A DNA stretch of 38,408 nt from Myxococcales bacterium (GTDB lineage: Bacteria > Myxococcota_A > Polyangia > Polyangiales > Polyangiaceae). The stretch spans positions 1 through 38,408 of the forward strand of contig CANJCO010000051.1 in NCBI GenBank assembly GCA_947473045.1, read 5' to 3'. Below, piece by piece: positions 8,766 to 17,479 of the stretch; within the stretch, counting starts at the first letter, position 1, and every line of letters starts with the position of its first letter. The translations under genes and the position numbers were made by a program. A model generated the notes under the pieces. It saw only the letters and a program-made list of their open reading frames with translations, was not told where the DNA came from and searched no databases.

Positions 8766-8843
8766 GATGTAGCCGGGCTATCACGCAAGGTGCGGCGCGG
8801 CCCAGTTTGCGGCGGCCGCGTCGTCTTGTATGAAGGAGAGCCC

Positions 8844-10046
8844 GTGCAACAACTCGCGTTGAGAGCCGCGACCGAGGCTGACCTCGAGCGCCTCGTCATC
8901 ATTCACACCGGAGCTTTCCCCGATGCCCGCGGCGCGGCGGCGAGGCGGCGAAACTTCGAGCACAACGCGCTCGGAACCCTGAGCGATCTGCAGGTGGTCA
9001 CGCGCGGCGACGCCATCGTCGGTCACGCGTTTCTGTTTTCGCTCGGGGTCTTTTTCGGAGGCAGGCGCGTGCCGGTGGGCGGGATCGCGAGCGTCGGCGT
9101 CGCCCCCGAAGCGCGCGGCCGCGGAGTCGGCAGCTGGCTCATCGACAAGCTCCACGCGCTGAGCCACGACCGCGGCGACGCCCTCACGATGCTCTACGCG
9201 TTTCGCTATGCATTCTACGAGCGCTTCGGCTACGCGCGCGTCGGCACGAGCAAGCGGCTGTCGTTCGCGCCCGAGAGCGTTCCCCGCGCGCTGCGGCAGC
9301 TCGCCCGATCCGCCGAAATTCGCGCGCCGCAGGCCGGCGATCTCGCCGCGATGCGACAACTTTACGAAGTCGAAGCCGCGGCGACCACCGGTGCGCTCGA
9401 CCGTCCGACAGCGCTCTGGGAACGCCTCGCCTTAGGCGACCGAACGCACACGATTTTGCTCGAGCAAGGCGGCGTCGCTGCAGGTTACGTCGCGTTCGAG
9501 CACGTGCAGATCGAGCCTCACGCCGCGACGAAGCTCGTCGTGCGCGAGCTCTGCGCCCCGACGGCGCTCGCGCGACGCACGCTGCTCGGCGTGCTCGGCT
9601 CGCAGGCCGACCAGTGCGCGGAAATCGAGATCGAAGTGGCGTCCGACGATCCCATCGACCTGGCGCTGGGCGACGTCGACGCCGCACGCCACGGCAGGGC
9701 CGACGTGGAGCACGCGTTCGGGACGCTGGTCGGCGGCCCCATGATCCGCACCGGTGACCTCGATCGCGCCCTGCTCGCGCGAGGCTGGCCCCGCGACGGC
9801 CGCGCGACGCTCCGCACCGGCGGCCTGGCTCGCGAGCTCGTCGTCACTTCCGGGCAGCTGCAGATCGGCCCGGCCCGGATCGACGGGGTCTCGGTGACGG
9901 GCGGCGCGCTTTCAGCAATCGCCTTCGGTTCGCTTGCCGTCGCCGATGCCCGCGATCTCGGAATGGCGACGGGCGACGACGAGGCGATCGCAGAAGCAGG
10001 CGCGCTGCTGGCCCAGCGGCACTACTTCTCGCGGGATCCGTTTTGA
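8844..10046 (+). CDS. Eis-like GNAT family N-acetyltransferase
   Basis: I place the start at GTG 8844, preceded by AAGGAG at 8833-8838 with a short spacer. The open frame continues upstream but that part lacks coding character. The 400-residue length matches the Eis family (COG4552). An N-terminal GNAT domain has the acetyl-CoA loop VGVAPEARGRGVGSWLI, with the R/Q-x-x-G-x-G/A pattern. It is followed by a second GNAT-like domain and an SCP2-like C-terminal region ending in the buried terminal carboxylate typical of Eis enzymes. Family members acetylate amines or aminoglycosides; the natural substrate here is unknown. The stop overlaps the next start by 4 bp (TTGA), and the gene leads a four-gene plus-strand unit. 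Confidence 0.88.
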   Translation: MQQLALRAATEADLERLVIIHTGAFPDARGAAARRRNFEHNALGTLSDLQVVTRGDAIVGHAFLFSLGVFFGGRRVPVGGIASVGVAPEARGRGVGSWLIDKLHALSHDRGDALTMLYAFRYAFYERFGYARVGTSKRLSFAPESVPRALRQLARSAEIRAPQAGDLAAMRQLYEVEAAATTGALDRPTALWERLALGDRTHTILLEQGGVAAGYVAFEHVQIEPHAATKLVVRELCAPTALARRTLLGVLGSQADQCAEIEIEVASDDPIDLALGDVDAARHGRADVEHAFGTLVGGPMIRTGDLDRALLARGWPRDGRATLRTGGLARELVVTSGQLQIGPARIDGVSVTGGALSAIAFGSLAVADARDLGMATGDDEAIAEAGALLAQRHYFSRDPF

Positions 10047-10795
10047 CCGCGCCGGCGTCCAACCTCCGCGCCGAGCGCCTGCGCGCAATCGGCGGCGCCA
10101 TGCTCGCCGCGAGCCTGTTTTCAGCCCTCGCATCCATTCCGGCGGCCGCACGCGCTGCGGGCGGCGCACCGTTTTTCGGCTCGTGGGCGATGGCCTCATC
10201 CCTCGCGACGCCGCTGATGTTCGCGGGGGTGCTGCTCGCGCGCGGAGCGCTGGCCGGACTGCGCTCGTCCCCCGCCACGGACCGCGACCTGCGCGCCCAG
10301 GTCGTCGCGGCGAGCGCGTGGAGCGTGGCGATGCTGATCGTGATGCGAAAGCTCGGCGCGCTGCTGCGCGACCGAACGCACCACCACGCGCTCGCAGGCG
10401 CGACCTTCGCCCTCGTGTCGCTCGTCGCCGCGGTTGGGCTCGCGCTCGCCGCGAGGCGCCTCGCAGCGCTGCTGGCCCACAGGCGCGGACGCACCCTCGC
10501 TACCGCCGTCGCGGTGGTCGCCGCAGCGCTGTACGCGCTGCTTCAGCTTCGCGCGGGGCTCGCGCAGGCCGATCCGGCCGCGCGCGCCGCCCTCGCCGAC
10601 GCCGCCTTCATCGCGATTGGCGCAGTTGTCGCCACATCTTTTCCTTCTCCGGGCAGGCGCGCGATCGCGCTCGGCGCGGCGGCGATGACCGCCGTCTTCG
10701 CAGCAGGCGTCGCGTGCGCGTCCCCCGCCGTCGCCGATGGGCTCGGCAGCGCTTCGCCGCTCTTCGGCGCCCTCGCGGGCTTGTTTCGAAGCTGA
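10043..10795 (+). CDS. Multi-pass membrane protein of unknown function
   Basis: The 250-residue protein starts at TTG 10043 inside the TTGA overlap with the acetyltransferase stop. ATG 10100 is a later alternative. Hydrophobic segments at about 15-37, 53-73, 86-103, 117-140, 151-169, 183-200 and 206-226 suggest six or seven membrane spans separated by Arg-rich turns. I do not recognise a family. The tight coupling suggests it is made together with the acetyltransferase, but no function can be assigned. Confidence 0.65.
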   Translation: MTAPASNLRAERLRAIGGAMLAASLFSALASIPAAARAAGGAPFFGSWAMASSLATPLMFAGVLLARGALAGLRSSPATDRDLRAQVVAASAWSVAMLIVMRKLGALLRDRTHHHALAGATFALVSLVAAVGLALAARRLAALLAHRRGRTLATAVAVVAAALYALLQLRAGLAQADPAARAALADAAFIAIGAVVATSFPSPGRRAIALGAAAMTAVFAAGVACASPAVADGLGSASPLFGALAGLFRS

Positions 10796-10815
10796 GGTGC
10801 GCGCATCCTGCTGAC

Positions 10816-10833
10816 TGCGCGGAATTCTGCGCA
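10816..10833. repeat. 18-bp imperfect palindrome centred on GAATTC
   Basis: TGCGC and GCGCA flank GAATTC, with one internal mismatched pair. It lies in the 54-bp gap between the membrane-protein stop and the next start. It could be a protein-binding site or chance in GC-rich DNA. Confidence 0.3.
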
Positions 10834-10849
10834 TTCGCTGCGTTCTCGC

Positions 10850-11593
10850 ATGAAGCTCGCCCTCAGCCTCACCTTCGCCGCAGCGCTCGCGCTGACTGCA
10901 GCTCCCGCCCGCGCAGAGGCGGGCCCCCGCTCGCCGGCCGCGCAGTCCGTGGGAGCACGTGCAGGCGTAGCCGTGGTCGCCCCCGGCGCGCCGCCTTCCG
11001 CGTGGGCGCTCGCGCAGGCAGTTTATGCAGAGCCTGCGCTTCGCCCGGCAAGCCTCGACGAGGCGCATGCGCGCGTGCTCGCAGGCGAGGCGCCGACGGC
11101 CGATCCGGACTTGCGCGAGCTCGCCGAGCTGCGCGAGGGGGTGCGCGGCGACGACGCCGCTTCCCGCACGATTTTGGCGCTGCTCGCCGATCGCGTGGGC
11201 GTGACCCACCTCCTCGTCGTGATGGGCGCGCCTGCCGCGCCGCCCGTCGCGAGGCTGTTTTCTGCGGCTTCCCAGCGCTTCGAGAGCGCTTCGTTCGCGC
11301 CAGACGACCCGTCCGCACCCGCGCCCGCGTGGCTGCGTGCCGTGCCGTCGATCGCGAAAATGGTCGCGCCCGCGTCGCCGGCCCCTTCGCTGCCTGCTCC
11401 CGCCCTCGCCCTGGCGGCAGCGCCGCTCCCGGCGCCAAAATCCGCCGAAAGTCGGGTCTCCGGACCGTTTTACCTGTCTGGCTGGTTTTGGGGCGTCGTC
11501 GGCGCGGCCGCCTTCAGCGCAGGGGCTGTCTACTTTGCGACACGTGACAACAGCGGGGGGCAGATCCATCTTCAGCTTCAGCTCCCGCAATGA
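10850..11593 (+). CDS. Exported single-span protein of unknown function
   Basis: The 247-residue protein has a cleavable Sec signal (hydrophobic to residue 18, ARA cleavage near 22). A mostly helical, Ala-rich extracytoplasmic part runs to about 165, followed by a Pro/Ala linker (172-199), a C-terminal membrane helix at about 209-230 (YLSGWFWGVVGAAAF) and a short tail. The arrangement resembles small periplasmic anchor proteins found beside surface proteins in myxobacteria, but no domain is recognised. Its stop overlaps the ATG of the peptidase gene (ATGA, 11590-11593), so the two products are probably made in a fixed ratio and may act together. Confidence 0.7.
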   Translation: MKLALSLTFAAALALTAAPARAEAGPRSPAAQSVGARAGVAVVAPGAPPSAWALAQAVYAEPALRPASLDEAHARVLAGEAPTADPDLRELAELREGVRGDDAASRTILALLADRVGVTHLLVVMGAPAAPPVARLFSAASQRFESASFAPDDPSAPAPAWLRAVPSIAKMVAPASPAPSLPAPALALAAAPLPAPKSAESRVSGPFYLSGWFWGVVGAAAFSAGAVYFATRDNSGGQIHLQLQLPQ

Positions 11594-12702
11594 AGTCCCG
11601 AATCCTCGCCTGGCTGTCCGCGTTCTTCACCCTGGTCGCGCTTGGCTCGTCCGCTCTGGCTGACGAAGGCCTGCCCGCGAACCGGCCCCGCGACGTGCCG
11701 TCGCTCACCGCGGCCGTCGCCACGCCGCCGCTTCCCGCCGACTTCGAGACGCAGCGCGTGGGCGACTGGCTAACCCTCTCCTTTCCCCGCGGGATGGGCG
11801 ATCGCATGGCGCCGCTCGCAGACGACGCAGAGGCCTTCAAGGCCGAGCTGTCGAGCCGCCTCGCCCAGCCGCTGCTGTCTCACGTCGAGCTCCGCCTCGC
11901 CCGATCGCTCGAAGAAATGGCCACGCTCGCGCCCAAAGACAGCCCGCCGCCCACCTACGCAGTCGGCGTCGCCTACCCGTCGCTCGCGCTGATCATCCTG
12001 TCGAACGTCGAGCCAAAGACGTACGAAGGAACAAATCTCGTCGAAGTGTTCCGCCACGAGCTGGTGCACGTGGCCATCGCCGACGCGCTGGCCAATCGTC
12101 ACGTTCCGCTGTGGTTCAACGAAGGCGTGTCGATCTTTTTTTCGGGTGAAAACGCCTGGGACCGGCTGAACACCCTGCGCGACGCGTCGCTGTCGGGCAC
12201 GCTGCTTCCGCTCGCTCAGCTCGACCGGAACTTCCCGCCCGAGGGCGTCAACGTGGCCTACGCCGAGAGCGCCGACTTCGTGCGCTTTCTCATGCGCGAT
12301 CAGGATCGCGGGCGCTTCGCAGGCCTCGTCTCCCGCGTGCGCGACGGGCAAGCATTCGACGCTGCGCTGGCCGACGCCTACGGCAGCGACACCCGCCGCC
12401 TCGAATACCAATGGCAGGACGACCTCTCCCACCGCTTCAGCATCTGGCCCGCCATCGTCGGCGGCTCGGCCTTGTGGGTAGTGGCCATCGGCGTGCTCGT
12501 CGTGGCGTACGTGCGGCGCAAGCGCAAGGCACGCGCAAAGCTCGCGCAGTGGGCCGAAGAAGAGGCCGCGGCCGACCGCTTCCGCGACGAGCTGGTCGCG
12601 CGCGCCAAGCTGGCCGACGAGCCGCAGGCGCTGATGCCCACGCGGTTCCCCGAGGCGCCCCCGATCACGCTGCAAGAAGGCAGCTGGCACACGCTGCACT
12701 GA
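11590..12702 (+). CDS. Membrane-anchored gluzincin metallopeptidase (peptidase MA-like)
   Basis: The 370-residue protein has a signal peptide (SALADE, cleavage near 24). The extracytoplasmic domain contains the zinc motif HELVH (156-160) and a third ligand Glu in WFNEGVS (E178), the pattern of the peptidase MA-like gluzincins. A transmembrane helix at about 286-308 is followed by a basic stretch (RRKRKARAK) and a charged cytoplasmic tail. Catalytic His156, Glu157 and His160 are intact, so it should be active on an extracytoplasmic peptide or protein. It is last in the acetyltransferase unit and translationally coupled to the exported protein before it. The 22-bp repeat array starts just after its stop. 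Confidence 0.82.
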   Translation: MKSRILAWLSAFFTLVALGSSALADEGLPANRPRDVPSLTAAVATPPLPADFETQRVGDWLTLSFPRGMGDRMAPLADDAEAFKAELSSRLAQPLLSHVELRLARSLEEMATLAPKDSPPPTYAVGVAYPSLALIILSNVEPKTYEGTNLVEVFRHELVHVAIADALANRHVPLWFNEGVSIFFSGENAWDRLNTLRDASLSGTLLPLAQLDRNFPPEGVNVAYAESADFVRFLMRDQDRGRFAGLVSRVRDGQAFDAALADAYGSDTRRLEYQWQDDLSHRFSIWPAIVGGSALWVVAIGVLVVAYVRRKRKARAKLAQWAEEEAAADRFRDELVARAKLADEPQALMPTRFPEAPPITLQEGSWHTLH

Positions 12703-12706
12703 AGAA

Positions 12707-12815
12707 CATGTTCAGGCGTGTGAACACACGTGTTCAGGCGTGTGAACACACGTGTTCAGGCGTGTGAACACACATGTTCAGGCGTGTGAACACACGTGTT
12801 CAGGCGTGTGAACAC
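12707..12815. repeat. Five tandem copies of a 22-bp palindromic repeat
   Basis: Copies begin at 12709, 12731, 12753, 12775 and 12797, an exact 22-bp period. Each contains the inverted repeat TGTTCA/TGAACA around GGCGTG, and the joins form a second dyad, CGTGTG-AA-CACACG. Copies 1 and 4 read ACATG where copies 2, 3 and 5 read ACGTG; otherwise they are identical. The array fills the gap between two convergent genes. It may act as a bidirectional terminator, as an mRNA 3' end structure, or as a cluster of binding sites. There are no spacers, so it is not a CRISPR array. Confidence 0.9.
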
Positions 12816-12821
12816 CAAGAC

Positions 12822-13991
12822 CTAGTTCGGGATCACGGTCGGGCAGCCCTCGATCACCCGAACGCTGAGCACTGTGCCTGAGAGCACCTGCTGGCAGGCC
12901 GCCCCCACAAGGGTCACCGTCGCTCCCGAGATCGTCCAGCCGTCGACGGGGTCCTGCGGCAGCACGACGCCGTCGAGGTACACGTTCACGAGCCCCGGAT
13001 CGGCGGGCCCGTTCGTCAGCGGGAAGGTGCAGGTCGCCGTAATTTGCGCGGCGACCTTCGAAATCGTGGCGGTGAAGGCGGCCGTGTCGGTTTTGTCGAC
13101 CCGGTAATACAGCGGCGTCCCCTGACGCGCAGTGCCTCCTGCGGTGGCCAGCTCATCGAGCAGCGCTCCGTAGGGCCCGCTGCCCGGAACGCCGATCACG
13201 TAAACCGGAATGCCGAGCTTGGCGATCGCGGTGACCGCGGCGACGGTGTCTGCTGCGTCGAGGCACCCCTCGTTGCCGGCCTTCGTCGACACGCAGCACG
13301 ACGGTCCGCTCGGCGAGCAAGCCGGCGAGCCCTGGGACTCGATGTTCGGGATGCACGATGCGCTCGGGCACGTCAGCTGCGCGTTGCAGTTGGGCCCGCC
13401 ATCGGTCGCGAGCACGACGAACGTATTCGGACCCAGCGCAGCAAGATTCGGAGCGAGCGCGCGAAGCGTGGCGGCCGTTGGTGTGCCGCCCGCAGCGATC
13501 TGCGGAATCGACGCGAGCAGCGACGCCGCTGTCTTGCTCAGCGCGGCGTTGGGAGCGACCGTATCGCCCTGCCTGACCGGAAAAACTTCGCCTCCCGAGT
13601 CGCAGGCTTTCCCGTTCCACCTCGGATAAACGGCGGCGCCGACCGCGATGCGTGGGCCGAGCTTCGTCACGACGCTCGCGACGACGCCGCGAATCGTGGT
13701 CCACTTCCCGTCGTCATCCATGCTGCCGGAGCGATCGAGCACGAAGTACATGTTCGGCGGCGTGCCCAGTAAGGGCACCTCGGTGCAGCTGCACACGTTC
13801 TGGTCGCGCCCCGACTCGCAGGTCGGCACTCCAGCGTCGTCGTTGAGGCCGCCATCGCCGCCTGGGGTCACGCCGACGAACGAGTCACCCAGAAGCTTCG
13901 GTTTGTCGCTCGCTCCGCATGCAACCGCCACGAGCAACACGGAGGCCATCGGGAGGTTACGCGCGACCATCTCCAACGAGGCTAGCAGCAT
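12822..13991 (-). CDS. von Willebrand factor A domain lipoprotein
   Basis: The frame gives 389 residues from ATG 13991. ATG 13970 (residue 8) is an alternative that makes a more typical signal peptide. The lipobox is VAVAC (Cys25), followed by a short Asp/Gly-rich linker. The vWA domain starts near residue 80 with an intact MIDAS motif DRSGSM (86-91), a downstream GGTPT Thr and an ATDGGPN Asp, so it should bind a divalent metal and a protein ligand. Many Cys residues suggest disulphides. It is outer-surface or periplasmic and possibly adhesive. It is divergently arranged, with a 51-bp gap, from the large CarbD/PDZ protein. Confidence 0.85.
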   Translation of the reverse strand: MLLASLEMVARNLPMASVLLVAVACGASDKPKLLGDSFVGVTPGGDGGLNDDAGVPTCESGRDQNVCSCTEVPLLGTPPNMYFVLDRSGSMDDDGKWTTIRGVVASVVTKLGPRIAVGAAVYPRWNGKACDSGGEVFPVRQGDTVAPNAALSKTAASLLASIPQIAAGGTPTAATLRALAPNLAALGPNTFVVLATDGGPNCNAQLTCPSASCIPNIESQGSPACSPSGPSCCVSTKAGNEGCLDAADTVAAVTAIAKLGIPVYVIGVPGSGPYGALLDELATAGGTARQGTPLYYRVDKTDTAAFTATISKVAAQITATCTFPLTNGPADPGLVNVYLDGVVLPQDPVDGWTISGATVTLVGAACQQVLSGTVLSVRVIEGCPTVIPN

Positions 13992-14042
13992 CGCGCGCGC
14001 TGCGCTTTTGGTGACGTCGGCCGGCGGACCGGCGGCGGCTTC

Positions 14043-16976
14043 ATGAGCGGAATCTGGCTGCGGCTGCGCGCGGCGCTCACGGCAGCGATTGTCGTGATCG
14101 CGCTCGGCTCCGCCCCGGGCGCGTTCGAGCGCATCGCGCTTGCCCCCGCTGTAGCGCCGCTACCGGCCGAGCCCGCGAGCGCCCGCGACGCGAGCCTCAC
14201 CCTGAGCGTGACCACCGAAGCTGGAGCGCCGCTGCAGGGGGCGCGCGTGGTCGTGATGACGGTGCGTGCCGGAGTCGCCTACGAAACCGCGCGCGCCGTG
14301 ACCGACGCGGGGGGCAAGGCCATCCTGCGCGAATTGCCCGGAGGCGACGCGTGGGTTTTGGTCAACGCCGACGGACGCGCGCGCGCATCGTCGCATCTGC
14401 TGCTCGAAGGAGCGCGGCAGCTCGTGCTGGCGCTCGCCCCGGAAGCCCACTTCGACGTGCTCGTCCGCGATCCCGAAGGACAGCCGGTCGCCGGCGCGGC
14501 GATCGAGGCGACCGCTGCGGAGCCGCTACCCGTCGGCGCCACGACCGACGCGGAAGGACGCGCGCGCGTCGGCAGGCTCGGCGCGGGGCCCTGGCGGGTG
14601 GAGATTCGCGCGCCCGGCTACGACACGGCCCGCGAGCGCGCGACGGGCGGCGAGACGCTTGCGGTCACGCTCAGGCGTCTCGGCTCAATCCTCGTGCGCG
14701 TCGTCGATGGCGAAGGCAGGCCCGTCCCTGGGGCGCGCGTACAAATCGCAGGCGCATCGCTGTGGCCGGCGCGCGAGGGAAAGACCGGCGAAAAAGGCAT
14801 GGTCAAGCTCGCCGGGCTGTACGCAGGCGCCTACGCGCTGCGCGCTACGCAGGGCGGAAACGCGTCCGCAACGGAGCTCGCGCTCCCGCTCGCGGCCGGA
14901 GAGAACAAAGAGCTCGTGCTGGCCGTACGGCCCGGTCGAATGGTGCACGTGCGCGTCGTCACCGGCGATGAGGGCGCGGACGCGCCGCCGGTCGCAGGCG
15001 CCCGGATCGTGCTGGCCGAAGGCGGCCTCTCGCCGTTCCCGCTCGAAGCCGTCTCCGACGCGCGCGGCGCCGCGACGCTGGGCCCCATCGCTGCAGGCGC
15101 GAGCTTCGTTTCAGCCCGGGCCGAGGGCTACGTCGGCGGCGGCGGAGCGCTCGTCGCCGAGCCGTTGACCGGCGAGATCGTGGTCGCCCTCGCGAAGGCG
15201 GGGACGCTCGGCGGACGGGTCACCGACGCGCGCGGCTTCCCCATCGCCGGTGTCACCCTCGAGGTGATCGGTAGCGACTTCGCCGGAGGCCCGATCGACG
15301 ACGATCCGCGGGCGCGCGCGTTTCGGGACGCGCATTTCGACGCGGTGCTTCCCGGTCCCTCCGCGCTCGTCGCGAAGGGCGAGCTTGGGGTGGTCCCCGG
15401 ACCGGTGCCGCCGATCCCGCGCGCGAATGAGCGCGTCATGGGGTTTTCCCCGCCCGCAGCCCCCGCGAGCGGCGCGCCGTGGGCGAGCGCAAAAGACGGC
15501 ACGTTCGCGATCGGACCGGTCACGCCTGGTCGCGTGCGCGTGCTCGCGCGGCACCCGGAGTACGTCGAGGCGCTCAGCGAAATCGTCACCCTCGCATCGG
15601 GCGGACGGGTCGACGACGTCACCATCGTCCTGCGCGCAGGCGGATCGATTGAAGGCCGCGTGGTTGCGGCGAGCGGCGCGGCCGTGGCCGGCGCGCGCGT
15701 CGAGCTCATCGCCACGCGCGGCACTTTCTCGAGGCAGACGCACACCGCCAGCGACGGCACATTTGCGTTTTCGGCCGTACCCGACGCCTGCACGGTCGAC
15801 GTCTACGTCAGCGACGCCGCGCTGCAGCCGAGCGCACGCGTGGGCGCCGTGGTGCCCGAGGGCGGCCGGCGCGAGCTGACGATCCGGCTCCCAACCGCGC
15901 GGGATGCGCTGACGGTGACGGTGCGCGACGATCGCGGCTATCCACTCGCCGCGGCGCAGCTCACGCTGCTGTCGCTCGATCCTGGCGAACCGCTGCGCGA
16001 AACCGCGTTCACCGATGCGCGCGGAGACGCATCGCTCGCGGGCTGCGTTGGACTCCCGGCGCGCCTCGAGGTGAGGGCCCCGGGACATGCGCCAAAGGCG
16101 CTGCCGCAAGCGCGCACGCCCGCACACCTCGACATCACGGTCGACCCGGCGCTCTCGGTCCGCGGCGAAGTGCGCGCGAGCCGCGGCAACGACAGCCCGG
16201 CGGCAACGATTGTATTTTACACAGAGCTTGGCCCCCGCAGCGTCGCGGCGCTCGCGGACGGTTCGTTTGCCGCGCAGGAGCTCAGCCCGGGCAGCGCGCG
16301 CGTGCTCATCCGGGCGCCCGGATTCGCGCGGCTCGAAAAGTCCCTGACGCTCAAGGCGAGCGCGTCCGGCAGACCCGTCGATATCGGACGCTTCGAGCTG
16401 TCACCCGAAGCGCGCGTCACAGGCACGGTGCTGAGCGCCCGCGGGCAGCCCGTGCAGGGCGCACGTGTTTCAGAGGGGCACGCGCCCACATTCCTGCCGC
16501 AAGGTGCGCCCCCGCCCGGAGTGGCGATCACCGACGCGCGCGGCCGCTTCGATCTCGGCGAGCTTTCCGCGGGCAACCTGTCGCTCGAGGCCTGGGGGCC
16601 CGATGACGGAACAGGCGCCGTAATGGTGCAGACCGCCGCCGGTCGCGCCACGAGCGATGTTCGCATCACGCTCGGCACGCGCGCGCCCCCCTCGCGCGAG
16701 CCGGCGACAACCGGCGGCGTCGCGGTCACGCTGGGAGAGCGCAGCGGAGAGCCTCGCGAAGTCGTCATCGTCTCGGTGGCACAGGGCAGCGAAGCCGAGC
16801 GCGCGGGACTCGCTCCGGGCGACGCCATCGTCACCGTCGACGACGCAAAAGTCGCGACCATCGAAGAGGCGCGGGCGCGGCTGAGCGGCCCCATCGAGCG
16901 CGACGTCATCGTCCGCCTGTCGCAGGGCGGCAAAGAGCGCGTGGTGCGCGTGTCGCGTGAGCGCGTTCGGCGCTGA
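14043..16976 (+). CDS. Large protein of repeated carboxypeptidase-regulatory domains with C-terminal PDZ
   Basis: The 977-residue protein has an N-terminal signal or anchor helix (about 10-30). It is followed by roughly eight or nine beta-sandwich repeats of the carboxypeptidase regulatory-like/transthyretin type. Each carries a signature such as V-D-G-x-G-x-P-V-x-G-A-x-V and then a T-D-A-x-G-x-A turn, visible near 50, 145, 220, 310, 400, 535, 640, 720 and 790. Residues about 892-970 form a PDZ domain with the A-G-L-x-x-G-D-x-I signature. There is no protease domain. It looks like an extracytoplasmic scaffold that binds C-termini or unfolded peptides. Its stop is only 2 bp from the convergent coaD stop. 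Confidence 0.82.
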   Translation: MSGIWLRLRAALTAAIVVIALGSAPGAFERIALAPAVAPLPAEPASARDASLTLSVTTEAGAPLQGARVVVMTVRAGVAYETARAVTDAGGKAILRELPGGDAWVLVNADGRARASSHLLLEGARQLVLALAPEAHFDVLVRDPEGQPVAGAAIEATAAEPLPVGATTDAEGRARVGRLGAGPWRVEIRAPGYDTARERATGGETLAVTLRRLGSILVRVVDGEGRPVPGARVQIAGASLWPAREGKTGEKGMVKLAGLYAGAYALRATQGGNASATELALPLAAGENKELVLAVRPGRMVHVRVVTGDEGADAPPVAGARIVLAEGGLSPFPLEAVSDARGAATLGPIAAGASFVSARAEGYVGGGGALVAEPLTGEIVVALAKAGTLGGRVTDARGFPIAGVTLEVIGSDFAGGPIDDDPRARAFRDAHFDAVLPGPSALVAKGELGVVPGPVPPIPRANERVMGFSPPAAPASGAPWASAKDGTFAIGPVTPGRVRVLARHPEYVEALSEIVTLASGGRVDDVTIVLRAGGSIEGRVVAASGAAVAGARVELIATRGTFSRQTHTASDGTFAFSAVPDACTVDVYVSDAALQPSARVGAVVPEGGRRELTIRLPTARDALTVTVRDDRGYPLAAAQLTLLSLDPGEPLRETAFTDARGDASLAGCVGLPARLEVRAPGHAPKALPQARTPAHLDITVDPALSVRGEVRASRGNDSPAATIVFYTELGPRSVAALADGSFAAQELSPGSARVLIRAPGFARLEKSLTLKASASGRPVDIGRFELSPEARVTGTVLSARGQPVQGARVSEGHAPTFLPQGAPPPGVAITDARGRFDLGELSAGNLSLEAWGPDDGTGAVMVQTAAGRATSDVRITLGTRAPPSREPATTGGVAVTLGERSGEPREVVIVSVAQGSEAERAGLAPGDAIVTVDDAKVATIEEARARLSGPIERDVIVRLSQGGKERVVRVSRERVRR

Positions 16977-16978
16977 AC

Positions 16979-17479
16979 TCAGCGGGACGACGCGGCGAAC
17001 TTCTGCGCGAGCGCACGCACGACAGCCGGCGGCGCATAGCGACTGACGTCTCCGCCGTGGCTGGCGATTTCGCGCACCAGCGAGGCGCTCACGAAGCCGT
17101 GCTTGGTGCGCGTCGGCAGAAAGATCGTGTCGATCTCCGGCGAGAGATCGGCGTTGGCGTGCGCGATCTGCAGCTCGTACTCAAAGTCGGTCGCCGCACG
17201 CAGGCCGCGGACAATCACGCGCGCGCCGATGCGGCGGCAGTAGTCGATGAGCAAGCCATCGAACGAGGCGACGCGCACGTTCGCGTGGCTCGCGGCCACT
17301 TCCCCGACGAGCGCGAGGCGCTCCTCGATCGCGAACAGCGGACTGCGCGTCGGGTGCACCCCGATAGCCACAACCACATCGCTGAACAGCGCGCTCGCGC
17401 GCTCGATCAGATCGACGTGACCGTAGGTAACAGGGTCGAAACTACCTGCGTACACAGCGAGGCGGGCGACTGCGGTCAT
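16979..17479 (-). CDS. coaD: Phosphopantetheine adenylyltransferase
   Basis: The 166-residue protein is the usual length for bacterial CoaD, the enzyme that transfers AMP from ATP to 4'-phosphopantetheine in coenzyme A synthesis. Diagnostic motifs are GSFDP (12-16), TYGH (18-21, the nucleotidyltransferase T/H-x-G-H motif), RGLR (91-94) and SASLVREIA near 131-139 (the ISSTxVR equivalent). The start ATG overlaps the upstream stop by 4 bp, so it is the last gene of a minus-strand run and probably depends on its translation. Confidence 0.97.
   Translation of the reverse strand: MTAVARLAVYAGSFDPVTYGHVDLIERASALFSDVVVAIGVHPTRSPLFAIEERLALVGEVAASHANVRVASFDGLLIDYCRRIGARVIVRGLRAATDFEYELQIAHANADLSPEIDTIFLPTRTKHGFVSASLVREIASHGGDVSRYAPPAVVRALAQKFAASSR

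Noticed and set aside
9934-11547. 537-codon open frame on plus strand
   Set aside because: It overlaps three real plus-strand genes in another frame and has an extreme Arg-rich composition, as expected for out-of-frame reading of GC-rich coding DNA.
12707-12815. CRISPR array
   Set aside because: Repeat units are directly abutting with no unique spacers, and there are no cas genes.
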